From contig JAOWBW010000182.1 in assembly GCA_026119855.1 (NCBI GenBank), forward strand, positions 474,297 through 538,296: a stretch of 64,000 nt of DNA, in the 5' to 3' direction. Positions 1 through 10,425 of this stretch are shown here, piece by piece (within the stretch, counting starts at the first letter, position 1; every line of letters begins with the position of its first letter). A program made the translations under genes and the position numbers. The stretch comes from Campanula takesimana (lineage: Eukaryota > Streptophyta > Magnoliopsida > Asterales > Campanulaceae). The notes below the pieces were generated by a model. That model was not told the origin of the DNA. It saw only the letters and a program-made list of their open reading frames with translations, and searched no databases.

Positions 1-57
1 CTTGGATCACAATTGGGATTGGCGTGATAGCGTGAGCTTAGATCAATATAAGTAATA

Positions 58-282
58 GTCTCTCTGTCCCAAATTGAATGAACCTTTTGAAACTTTGACA
101 TCAAAAAACTGACCCTAAATGATTTTGAAAAAACAAATATCAGAGTTCATTATACTTTTGCAAAAGTAAAATTTTGAAAGTGAATTAGCAAGAATGTTTA
201 TGATTTTTTTTAATTAAAAATCAATATATTTCCAAAGTGACCCTAAATTCAAAATGGTCATTCATTTTTGGGACGGAGGGAG
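58..282. mobile_element. Stowaway-type MITE
   Basis: The right end reads GGGACGGAGGGAG followed by TA and the left end reads TA then GTCTCTCTGTCCC, which are imperfect inverted copies of the Stowaway terminus. The interior is AT-rich and non-coding. Family assignment rests on the ends and the TA duplication. Confidence 0.75.
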
Positions 283-284
283 TA

Positions 285-847
285 GTACAGGAACTTCCAA
301 TATACTGTCATATTGTGCCCAGTCATTTGTAGATGAACACCACTTGGGTAGCTTCCTTCTTGATCATGCACATCGGAAAATGCTCTCAACTCCGCCTACA
401 AGTATAAAAAATGTTTATATTAATACAGACAATACATAAATTAACACGGCGATTATGGCCTGAAGAATACAATAAATACATAAACTGCCAGCGGCTATAG
501 AGCCTGCTCAAGGCTTCCATCTCTAGGTGCATTGGCGCACAAAGCCAAGAACACATAGCACGTTGAATTCTTAAAAAATATGGTGTGATGAAGGGAGATT
601 TCATGGCACAGCGCTTATTGGTGGAGGAGATGAAATTGAAGGACTAGAAAAGAATTAGCCGTGGATAAAGTGATTGATGCTGGAGCATTTTTCCAGATCT
701 AGTAAATTGAGGGAAGGGGGTAGCCCTATGCATTTCGTCCATCCCTGACCTTAAGATGCAATTAACCCCAAGTTAAATGTATAACCTGTTAGAATGTCAT
801 GACAAAATTTCTTCAAGTAAATATAAATGAGCGAATCTAAGATGGTT
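285..847. other. No gene recognised
   Basis: AT-rich spacer between a MITE and a pseudogene fragment. The short open frames here have no recognisable motif. Confidence 0.5.
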
Positions 848-1290
848 TCACATCCTTATTAAATCGAAGGAACGGGTTTTAAGTCCATAGAGAGTTTTGA
901 TGGTGTTTCCGTGCAAGGGGTAACTGACCCAAGTGACAATTTGACCAGCTCTGATCAGATTGGGAAGCCATCTTATCACTTACCTGCATATGCCATGCAA
1001 AAGTTCTTGGTCATATATACTACTTCGTTTTAATTAGTAAGTGCAAAGAGATCCACATGAATGCAAAAGCAATCAAACTTAACTGCTAAAATCAGTTAAG
1101 TTTGATCTCGGTTTGGCACTGATACAGATTGGAGGTAAGCTTCAACCATCCTCCAGGTACCCATAATTCTTGATTTCTCATTAAAAGCATCGCCATTGAC
1201 ATTGTCAGCTCTGTAGCTAGGCAACTTTATTCCATCCTTCTCGGTTTGGCATATTGACCCCCCATTCTCCCCAGTCGCCACCTATTGATA
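848..1290 (-). pseudogene. DAHP synthase (class II, plastid) pseudogene fragments
   Basis: Two minus-strand pieces resemble plant 3-deoxy-D-arabino-heptulosonate 7-phosphate synthase, the first shikimate-pathway enzyme. The piece at about 1118-1290 reads LGRMGGQYAKPR in one frame, then EKDGIKLPSY, DNVNGDAF and NEKSRI in another, followed by a region like the family's RM-RAY-QS segment. The frame change falls where the family has a few more residues, so there is a small deletion. The piece at about 848-952 reads AGQIVTWVSYPLHGNTIK and then GLKTRSFD, which lies much further along the enzyme; the roughly 200 residues between are missing. Frameshift, missing middle and lack of flanking exons make it a relic. 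The family match is from memory of the conserved blocks and should be confirmed by a protein search. Confidence 0.75.
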
Positions 1291-1723
1291 TGTGTATTCT
1301 CATTAGCACATAATTTTTCAACGAAGATAGTCTCTCAATTCAGTTCTCAGAATGTTAGACAAGCCTCAATTTCTAAAATCTAAACGCTCCTCCACTCCAA
1401 AAAGATGGTCTCGAGATTCTATTTTTGTTTATCAGAAAAATGTTCCCTTTTCTAAATTTCAGCTAATCTAACTTCCATTGTTTTCACTAAAAACACAACT
1501 TAAGGAAGCTAGTATAGTAAGCATGTGAATTTGAAAACCAGTGGCAGTTAGAAAGCCGGGGAGGAACGTCAGGAGTGGGTATTCTCAATACATATAACAA
1601 ACGGAAATGGCCGTGGTAGGAAATATATAGAAGATAAAATACAACATTAGAATGTTTAACTTGTCAAATGAGACTACTCATATAGGACAGGAGGACCTAA
1701 GGAGTATGTAAACAATAGAAATA
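1291..1723. other. No gene recognised
   Basis: AT-rich spacer. No further DAHP synthase pieces were recognised upstream of the relic. Confidence 0.4.
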
Positions 1724-1983
1724 CTCCCTCCGCCCATAATGATCGTCCCATTTGACTATTCAAACATTTTAATAACCTATATTCATTTCCATCATTAACC
1801 TTGATAGGAATACTTATTACTCCAGTACCCCCTCTTCTTCCTTGTCATCCTCTCCTCTTTTCCTTCCTTGATTGGCAAGTTTAGAAGTTCATTTACTTTA
1901 ACCTAACAATTATGGAAATGAGGCTATCGTTTCTGAGACAAACCAAAATGGCAAAAGGGAACATCTTTACGGGACGGAGGGAG
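1724..1983. mobile_element. Stowaway-type MITE
   Basis: Left end CTCCCTCCGCCC and right end GGGACGGAGGGAG, flanked by TA on both sides (1722-1723 and 1984-1985). About 260 bp and non-coding. Confidence 0.85.
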
Positions 1984-1985
1984 TA

Positions 1986-2448
1986 GAATGTTGTTTGCTT
2001 AACCATTATTTTATGGACTCAGTCACCTTCAAAATGCATGGCGCTTACCAGTAACTTAGCAAGCAGTCACTAGTGGTAGCCTACGCGTCCCTTCTACGCA
2101 TCTAGCTCCCGGTTTATATGTTTTGGTCATAGCCAACCTCTGCTAATAAGGGCTAGACAAATAAGTTGCCAGAGAATGGCAAAACCAGAGAATATCTAGC
2201 TGCTAGTGCCTGCATGGATACTTAAAACAAGAATAACAAACTACTCAACCACATACATGTCGAAGCATTTATCCTGCATCGGGAATTAAATAGCCATGCA
2301 CTGACTATATAAGGATCCTGTATTACTCCTCCCATTGCCAATTGGTTTTGGGATGAAACCTCAAACTTTATCCGACTGAACTGCAAGGTAAAGAACAATA
2401 TCCAATGAAGGAAAAATCATTAATTCTTCAGCTTGCACTGTCAATTTC
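1986..2448. other. No gene recognised; left flank of the retrotransposon nest
   Basis: Unique-looking spacer that ends at the CCCAT target duplication (2449-2453) of element A. No coding signal seen. Confidence 0.5.
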
Positions 2449-2453
2449 CCCAT

Positions 2454-3983
2454 TGTTGGGTATGCTTATTATAAACCACTCCTATTACCTTAATTTGATT
2501 GATCCCATAACCTTATTTTACTCTTTGTGGACTTTAGGATATATTGTAAGAAGTACTTGTGCTTCATTTAGAAGAGTCCACTTTATAGTTGAATAGGCTT
2601 AGCAGATTAGGACCCTCATTTTTTTCTAAGTCGGGAGATATGAGGTAAGGCCCTTGCCTACCGCATGGAGCCTACCGCATGACCAAGGTTACCTCATGCT
2701 GTCTACCTTGCCGCATGATGTCTACCGCATGTCTCATCCTACCGCATGAAACCTTGGTTGAAGAAAACTCAAGTTGGTTCAAACTTAACCTTAGTCACAC
2801 TTGTGTCCAAAACCTTGGTTAGTTTAGAACGTTGCAAATTCAAATTTCAAATTTGAACTCAACTGTCGTCATAGTACAGTTGGACCACCATGACTCTGCA
2901 ACAAAAGGACAACTCAGACTGAGCTCCAATTAGAATTCAACAGCTCATTGTCCTCCAAACTTATCCTCCAAGAATTCAAACGGCTAGTTTCTCCATCAAG
3001 GCTATAAATAGTCCTTGTGTTCTTCATTGAACTCACGCTGAGATTCTAAGAGAGAAATTGCTGTTGAAATTCTTGGTGATTGAAGATCATATTCAAGATT
3101 TCCAAAATCCTTCGAATCTTCAAGCATTCAACCTTCAAGTCTTCAACAAGTCTCCAGCAACCTTCAAAGATCAAATCTCAAGCCTCTTCACACAAGTTTC
3201 ATTACGCTCTAAAATCATATAGATTCCAAAGAGCTTTTGATTCTTTCACACACACTCACCCCGATTGATCAATCACATAGATTGAATCATTAGGGATACA
3301 CTGGTCTAAGTCTAGGATTGTTCTTCATAGAAATAGGTGTTGATTCAAATACTTCATCTCTGTAATCTGTACGCAAGTGAATCAAATATATACCTCATTC
3401 AAAATCCAAGACTGACCATCTTGGTAAAGGACGTAGATCTTTTAACAGATCGAACCTTTCCAAATCATTGTGTTCTTTACTTACTGCACTTTACATTTCT
3501 GCAAATTTACTTTAAGTCTTGTTCATCTTGTTCCTATTGTTCTTCACTTGTTCATATTAATCTTGTTTGTCTTTTTAGTGTTTGATCTTTCAGATTTAAG
3601 AACAATTGTGAATTGTGTTTGTTTGTCTACCTCATTGCCTAAGTTAAAATCTGACTAACTTATCATTTGCCAAAAATCTCTAAGACACATGTTTTCAATC
3701 TCTCAACCTACCTCACTCAAACCGACCGCACTCTCACCGACCGCACTCTTAACCTACCGCACTCTTTGCCTACCACATTGAACTTATCAAAAACTACTCT
3801 AAATTTGTTTCAACGAAAACTTCCGCTGTGTATTTTATACTTGACCGCGTGGTATTTCATCTACTGCAAAATTCAAGTGTAAGCATAAAGGTTGAATTTT
3901 GAAAAAGGGTTGGAATTTTAAATAGGCTATTCACCCCCCCTCTAGCCTCTTTTCATACCCTTGTTGTGTCTCTGGGACCAACA
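2454..3983 (+). repeat. Element A 5' LTR
   Basis: 1530 bp, paired with 40834-42361. It contains several CTACCGCATG words near 2655-2750 and a TATAAATA promoter-like box at 3003-3010. Short open frames inside it recur in the 3' LTR and are not genes. Confidence 0.95.
3003..3010 (+). promoter_or_regulatory. LTR TATA box (TATAAATA)
   Basis: TATAAATA in the middle of the LTR, kept at 41369-41376 in the partner LTR. The position fits the U3/R boundary, with R starting about 30 bp downstream. Confidence 0.6.
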
Positions 3984-3984
3984 G

Positions 3985-3996
3985 TGGTATCAGAGC
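3985..3996 (+). other. Element A primer binding site (tRNA-iMet)
   Basis: TGGTATCAGAGC, one base after the LTR, complementary to the 3' end of initiator methionine tRNA as in most plant copia elements. Confidence 0.9.
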
Positions 3997-4053
3997 AAAT
4001 ACCTTCATAAAACTTCTGTTTTTCAAGCTTAACATCTTGGGTGCCGATTCAAA

Positions 4054-6366
4054 ATGGCAAGTCAGAAAACTATGGCAACGGTTAACTTCACTCACGTTCT
4101 AGCGTTCGACGAAAATAATTTTGACGTATGGAAGCACAGCATTCTAACTCAGTTCTACTCCATGGACGAGCAACTTGGTGATTGTCTTACCATTGGACCA
4201 TACTTCCCAATGAAAGCTAATCCGAATCCAGAAACCAATGCAGACATACCATCAATCAAGAAACCAAAAGCTGAATGGACCGATGAAGAGAAAAGACTAG
4301 TTGGAATGGATGTGAAAGCAAAGAGCATACTCCTAAGTACCTTGAGTACGTCTCAACGTCGACAAATCATGGAATGTGCTACAGCTAAAGAACTTTGGGA
4401 TGCAATTGAAGATTACATCGAAGGAGATCAAGCTTGCAAGGAAAGCAAAAGGTTTGCAATTCAAAGAAGATTCAACAACTTTACTAAGATCCCCGGTGAA
4501 TCACTAAGAGCCACTTATGATCGTTATTGTGAGATCGTGAGTACTTATACAGCACTCGGAAATAAGCTTACCAAGAAAGAAATCAATGTTAATTTTCTCG
4601 CTGCTCTTGATTCCCAATATCTTCACAAAGGAAACACTCTTGAAGATACCAAGCTTCTAGATGATATGTCACTCAGAAGCCTCTATGCCAACCTCAAAGT
4701 TTTTGATATCAAGCTCCATAACATTGAAGAAATGGAAGGAAAAACTAAGAGTTTATCGTTGGTCGCTCAAAAGGAAGAAGTGATCGAGGAAGAAGATCCA
4801 AAAATCTCCACATCAGAATTGCTTGATATGGATGATGATGATTTTACTATGTTCGTGAAAAGATTCCAAAAGTTCAGAAAGACAGCAAGACCCGGATCAA
4901 CAAGCAAAGCTCCAACAAGGTTTTCAAGGAGCAGCCCTTCAAAGAAGAAAGAGAACTTCAACTTCTCCAAGAAGAAAGAAGATCTTGTTTGTTTTAATTG
5001 CAGGAAACCAGGTCACTTCGCATCAGAATGTCCAATTCCCAAGTACGAGTATATGAAGAAGAAAAGTAACTTTACTCCAAGGTATTCAAAGCAAAAGGGA
5101 ATGATGGCTGAAGAAGACTCTACCTCAAAAGAGTTAGCTACTTGGATAGAGTCAGACTCTGATGAAAGCGATGAGGATTCTGAAGAAGGTCACATCTGTT
5201 TGGTCGTTCAGTCCGATGATGAGGATGATAATGAAAGTCGTCTCTCACCAAATGCAAAACCTAAACGGATAAGTTATACGGCCGATGAACTTGCTGAAAA
5301 AGGATTCCTAACTCCGGTTCAAAAGAATGGTGATCTTCTATTTTCAAGATGTGATGTGAGTGCAACAAAGAAAGCTCTACTAAATCCCAAAGTGAAGGAA
5401 TTTCTGTCTACCACACCTCAAGTCAAGTTTGACATTTCCCTCGATGAACAAGAAAATATGTTCATGAAAGCTGAACAGGTAATTAGTAAGTTTTCTGGCA
5501 TGAAGGAAGCTTTAGCACTTTCAACTGAAGAAATTTCCCAGCTTAAGACAGAGAAATCTCTACTAAGATCTGAACTCACCCTCCTTAAGGAGCAGATCAA
5601 GAGCATGACTCCTCTTACTGATCGAAACCGTTTCTTAGAAGAACAAAATGCTATATTTAAAGTTAAAAACGATGAATTGGTTGCTGAGATAAATGACCTT
5701 CAAGGGATTACTAATGAGTGGACCAATTCACGTGTCACTATGGAACAAATCTTAGAATCCCAAAAGTCTAGTGGTGATAAAGAAGGATTGGGATTTCAAA
5801 CTAGTGACAACTTTAAATGTGCATCTTATTATGAAAGAGATGAGAAATTTACCCAGCAAACTTTGGAAGGGTCGAAGGCTAAACATCATGTTTCAAAGGG
5901 TGTAGGACAAGAACCAAAGAAGAAACTAGAGTTCAACTATGTCTACCCTAAGAAACAAACTGGCAAGGCAAAGTTGAAAGGCATTGCCATGGATGAACCT
6001 ACCGCAGAGGCTTCCTCTAGCAAGGTAGATGGTGCTCCCTACCGCGTGATCTTACCGCGAGGTCAATCGACCGCACCTAGGAAGCTGGCGACCGCATCCT
6101 GGAAGCCAGCGACCGCAAGTGGCGGCAAGGTAGCAAAGTTCAAGAGGATAAACTTTGTTAAAGAGACCTCATCCATACCAGTAAATGATGTTGTGCTTAA
6201 GACCTCAACGAAGTTTGTTAACCCTCAGTTGGGTGGCTTCCACCATTGTTCCGTGTGTGATGATTATGGTCACAAGGCTGCTGAATGTCTTTTAAGATTC
6301 ACACCAAATCCCAGAAGGCTTAAACCCCCTTTTGTGAGGCAAGTGTGGGTTGTTAAAAGTTGCTAA
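4054..6366 (+). CDS. Element A Gag, 770 aa, two zinc knuckles
   Basis: Uninterrupted nucleocapsid ORF. The N-terminal half is a copia-type Gag (UBN2-like) domain. A CX2CX4HX4C zinc knuckle sits at residues 313-326 (C313, C316, H321, C326) after a basic stretch. An acidic segment follows, then a region of about residues 450-570 rich in K/E/L heptads, likely a coiled coil. A second CX2CX4HX4C (C732, C735, H740, C745) lies almost at the C-terminus, separated from the first by some 400 residues, and element B has the same arrangement. This is long for a copia Gag and fits the Sirevirus type. The ATG lies 70 bp after the LTR. A GACCGCA/TACCGC-rich patch (about 6000-6125) encodes low-complexity sequence. 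Pol follows in the -1 frame after 68 bp. Confidence 0.9.
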   Translation: MASQKTMATVNFTHVLAFDENNFDVWKHSILTQFYSMDEQLGDCLTIGPYFPMKANPNPETNADIPSIKKPKAEWTDEEKRLVGMDVKAKSILLSTLSTSQRRQIMECATAKELWDAIEDYIEGDQACKESKRFAIQRRFNNFTKIPGESLRATYDRYCEIVSTYTALGNKLTKKEINVNFLAALDSQYLHKGNTLEDTKLLDDMSLRSLYANLKVFDIKLHNIEEMEGKTKSLSLVAQKEEVIEEEDPKISTSELLDMDDDDFTMFVKRFQKFRKTARPGSTSKAPTRFSRSSPSKKKENFNFSKKKEDLVCFNCRKPGHFASECPIPKYEYMKKKSNFTPRYSKQKGMMAEEDSTSKELATWIESDSDESDEDSEEGHICLVVQSDDEDDNESRLSPNAKPKRISYTADELAEKGFLTPVQKNGDLLFSRCDVSATKKALLNPKVKEFLSTTPQVKFDISLDEQENMFMKAEQVISKFSGMKEALALSTEEISQLKTEKSLLRSELTLLKEQIKSMTPLTDRNRFLEEQNAIFKVKNDELVAEINDLQGITNEWTNSRVTMEQILESQKSSGDKEGLGFQTSDNFKCASYYERDEKFTQQTLEGSKAKHHVSKGVGQEPKKKLEFNYVYPKKQTGKAKLKGIAMDEPTAEASSSKVDGAPYRVILPRGQSTAPRKLATASWKPATASGGKVAKFKRINFVKETSSIPVNDVVLKTSTKFVNPQLGGFHHCSVCDDYGHKAAECLLRFTPNPRRLKPPFVRQVWVVKSC

Positions 6367-6422
6367 CCCTTTGGACCCAAAAGAATAAAAGGGGACCTTG
6401 TTCTTAAATGTTTATTTTATAG

Positions 6423-9400
6423 GTTCTCTGCTTAATGGGTGGACTCTCCAATGATAGATCAAGTTTATGGTATCTCGATAGTGGCTGTTCAAGGCACATG
6501 ACCGGAGATATCAACTTATTGAAAGATGTCCGTGAAGAGAAAGGTCCATCAGTGACCTTCGGAGATAATAACAAAGGAAAAACTGTAGGATATGGAGTTA
6601 TTCGAAAAGGTAAAATCACCATCCAAGAAGTCTCTCTCGTTATTGGACTACAACACAATTTACTCTTAATATCTCAATTCTGTGACAAAGGATTGCAATG
6701 CCACTTCACCTCAAACTTCTGTCTCATCAAAGATGGCACATCCGGCGTCACTTTGCTAAAAGGGATTCGTAAGAAAAATGTTTATGTTGTTGATTTTAAT
6801 TCATCTTGCATTTCTTCTAATCTCTGTTTTGTAGCAAAGAATGTTAGTGAGAATAGTTGGTTGTGGCACAAAAGACTAAGTCACTTAAACTTCAAGTATC
6901 TCTCCAAGATTGGTAGAGAGAATCTAGTTCGTGGTCTACCCAAAGTAGCCGATCATCACAATGAGAAGTGCACAGCATGTCAACTAGGCAAACAACCCAA
7001 GGCGTCTTTCTCCAGCAAGACCACACCTTCAACTTCACGATGTTTGCAACTACTTCACATGGATCTGTTTGGACCTGTTACTACCGCAAGTATTGGAGGA
7101 AATAGATATACCTTAGTTGTGGTAGATGATTATTCAAGATATACATGGGTTGAAATGATGATCTCAAAGGATGATTGCTATGACATTTTGACCGCACTCT
7201 TTAGACAGCTCCAAACACAAAAAGAAGATGACATCGTTAGTGTTCGATCCGACAATGGTACAGAATTCAAAAACAACGGTGTTGCTCAGTACTGTGATGA
7301 TCATGGTATTGACCACAACTTCTCTGCTGCTGGAGTTCCACAACAAAACGGTGTAGTGGAAAGAAAGAATAGAACATTGATAGAGGCTGGAAAGACAATG
7401 ATTGCTGAAGCAAAGCTACCTCAATACTTTTGGGCTGAAGCAGTTAACACAGCATGCTTCACTCAAAATAGATCACTCATCAACAAGACCTACAACAAAA
7501 CTCCTTATGAACTTTGCAGAGGAAGATCCCCCAACATAGCATACTTCAAGATATTTGGATACAAATGCTTCATACTCTACAACGGCAAAGAACATCGAGG
7601 TAAATTTGCTCCTAAGGCCGATGAAGGTATATTTATTGGGTACGCTAAACACTCAAAAGCTTTTTGTGTATTTAATAAAACCACTCTTAAGATAGTAGAA
7701 TCTGTCCATGTTACTATTGATGAACATTCTCTCCTTGAGCCACATATGGCTCCAAATGTTGCTGATGATTTGTTGAGCTTAATGAGACAGGTACAACTCG
7801 ACCGCAAAATCCATCAACACAAGGAAATCCATCTACCTCAACTGCACATCCATCTACCTCATTTGAAGCACCAGAAGCTACCACATCTGCTGCTACCTCA
7901 AATGGAGTTGAAGTTGAAACATCCATAAATGTTGAAGAACCTATCCCTCAAATCACTTATGATTGGGATGGCTCAAATGATGTACCACTAGAAGATTTAC
8001 AACCACCATCAACTCAACCAAACATACCTCAAGAAGTTCATGAGGTCATAGATCACCCAATTCAGAATATCATTGGTGATTTGCATTCTGGTGTTAGAAC
8101 AAAAAGATCAAACTATGATGCACTTATCGCATTCATATCTCAACTTGAGCCCAAGAAAGTTGATGAAGCACTCCAAGACTCAAGTTGGGTTGTTGCTATG
8201 CAAGAAGAGCTCAACCAATTTGAAAGATGTAAAGTTTGGACCTTAGTTTCAAGGCCACAAGATCAAGGAGTGATTGGTACAAAGTGGGTGTTCCAAAACA
8301 AGATGGATGAGAATGGAAGCATCACAAGAAACAAAGCTAGGTTGGTTGCACAAGGCTATAGACAAGAAGAAGGCATTGATTACGACGAAACATTTGCCCC
8401 CGTTGCGAGACTCGAAGCTATAAGAATATTCTTGGCTTATGCCTCTTACAAAAGATTCAAGCTATATCAAATGGATGTGAAGAGTGCATTCCTCAACGGT
8501 GAACTTCAAGAAACAGTCTTTGTTGCTCAACCGCCCGGATTTGAAGATCCCAAATTTCCAAATCATGTCTACAAACTCCGTAAAGCTTTGTATGGACTCA
8601 AACAAGCTCCACGAGCATGGTATGATACTCTATCTAATTTTCTCCTTAAAAAGGGATTCAAGCGTGGTAAGATTGACACAACTTTATTTATTGCTAAATA
8701 TAATGATCATACTTTACTTGTTCAAATATATGTCGATGATATTATTTTTGGCTCTACTAATGAATTGTTGTGTAAGCGTTTTGAGAAACTCATGAAAAGA
8801 AAATTTAAGATGAGCATGATGGGAGAATTAACATTCTTCCTTGGGCTACAAATTAAACAATGTGCCGAAGGCATCTTCCTCAACCAAGCTAAGTACACAA
8901 GAGATCTCATCAAGAAATTTGGACTTGAAAATGCAAAGGCATACGACACTCCTATGGCTACTGGTAACAAGCTAGATAAAGAATTGAAAGGTAAGAAGAT
9001 TGATCAAACCTTGTATCGAGGTATGATTGGCTCTCTCCTATACTTAACTGCTAGTAGGCCAGATATCATGTTTAGTGTTTGTGTTTGTGCTCGTTATCAA
9101 GCTGATCCTAGAGAAGCACATCTTATTGCTGTTAAACGTATTATTCGTTATCTATATGGGACTATTAACCTTGGACTTTGGTACTCCAAAGATTCAACTT
9201 TTGATCTTATAGGTTACTCAGATGCAGATTATGCAGCATGTACCATCGACAGGAAAAGCACGAGTGGAACTTGTCATTTCCTTGGAAATCGACTAGTTTC
9301 ATGGGCAAGCAAGAAACAAGCCTTAGTCTCTGTATCTACCACAGAAGCTGAATATATAGCTGCTGGAAGCTGCTGCTGTCAAGTGCTGTGGATGAAGCAA

Positions 9401-9665
9401 CAATTGGTTGACTACAGAATCAAAGAGGAAAATTGTCCAATCTATTGTGACAATACATCTTGCTGTCTCCAACAACCCTGTCATGCATTCCAAGACCAAA
9501 CACATTGATATCAAATACCACTTTCTTAAGGATCATGTGGAAAAAGGTAATATCCATCTAGAGTATGTGAGTACTGATGATCAAATTGCAGATATTCTCA
9601 CCAAGGCTCTCGATTCCAAGAGATTTAGGTATTTAAGAGGAGAAATGGGTATGCTAGAACTCTAA
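6423..9665 (+). pseudogene. Element A Pol (protease, integrase, RT, RNase H) with two frameshifts
   Basis: Copia order is clear. The aspartic protease motif is in WYLDSGCSRHMTGD (about 6469). The GAG-pre-integrase zinc region has WHKRLSHL and CTACQLGK. The integrase core keeps D (HMDLFGP), D (RSDNGTEF) and E (GVVERKNRTL). After a frameshift near 7785-7795 the RT follows with DYDETFAPVARLEAI and the catalytic YVDDIIFGS (about 8730). RNase H has GYSDADYA and STTEAEYIAAGS. A second lesion near 9465, a short deletion within the NTS.. region, shifts the last 70 residues (HSKTKHIDI..., ADILTKA) into another frame. The first Met is at 6435, and the frame is open back to a TAG at 6420-6422 that coincides with a splice-acceptor-like TTTATTTTATAG. 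The enzyme is no longer made as one protein. Confidence 0.93.
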
Positions 9666-10425
9666 CTCAAACTTGTCCATATGAATTCATGTACTAATGT
9701 TTGTGTTTGTCTAAGTTCAATAAGTAGGTACACGGCAGATAACTCACGGTCAAGCACATAACATTGATCAACAAGTTATCAACCTCTCGACTGCAAATCA
9801 CCTCTGCCGCATCAACATAAGTTGCCACATCTATATATTGCCGCACCCAATCCATGTTGCCGCATATAACAATTCGTAAGGTGAAAAACGATGACATATG
9901 TTCACTACTTTATAGAAGTGTAAATCAAGCAAGGTAAGTCACATCGGCCGCACAAGGTCTAACCCAAGTTGCCTCATTAAGAACCCCAGGTAAGTCTTTC
10001 TAACTTAGAGATATCTAGGTTGCTTAGATCTAATCTACCTCAAGGGTATTAAGGTAATTTCCACTTTTCTCTCGCTTTTCATTTAATTCAAATCATTTGG
10101 GAATATTAATTTCTGCATTTAATTTTATTCCTTAAATAATTAATTGATCCGTCATTGGTCTTTTGATATGACACATAGTACATTGCATTTAATGTTAGAG
10201 AGGACATTCCAGGTCAAATCTGACCCTTTGCAGAGATTAACCTCCCACCTTCCCATCACTCTGACATCTGCAGAACGAACCCCCCCTCCACTAAACCGTT
10301 CCACCTTCTTTCTTCCCACCATTCTCTCTCTACACTCTACTTTTCAGAAACTCTCTCTCTCTACCTTCTCTCTAGAATATCTCTCTAAACCGACATTTCT
10401 CTCTCACTCAAACCTCCTATTTATA
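9666..10425 (+). other. Element A spacer between Pol and ORF3
   Basis: About 760 bp with no convincing gene. It carries TGCCGCA/GACCGC-type words. The last 150 bp are a CT-rich leader just before the ORF3 start, like a 5' UTR, which might serve a subgenomic RNA. Confidence 0.5.

Noticed and set aside
3080..3882. Several 60-82 residue open frames, repeated at 41446-42248
   Set aside because: They lie inside the two LTRs of element A and have no coding features.
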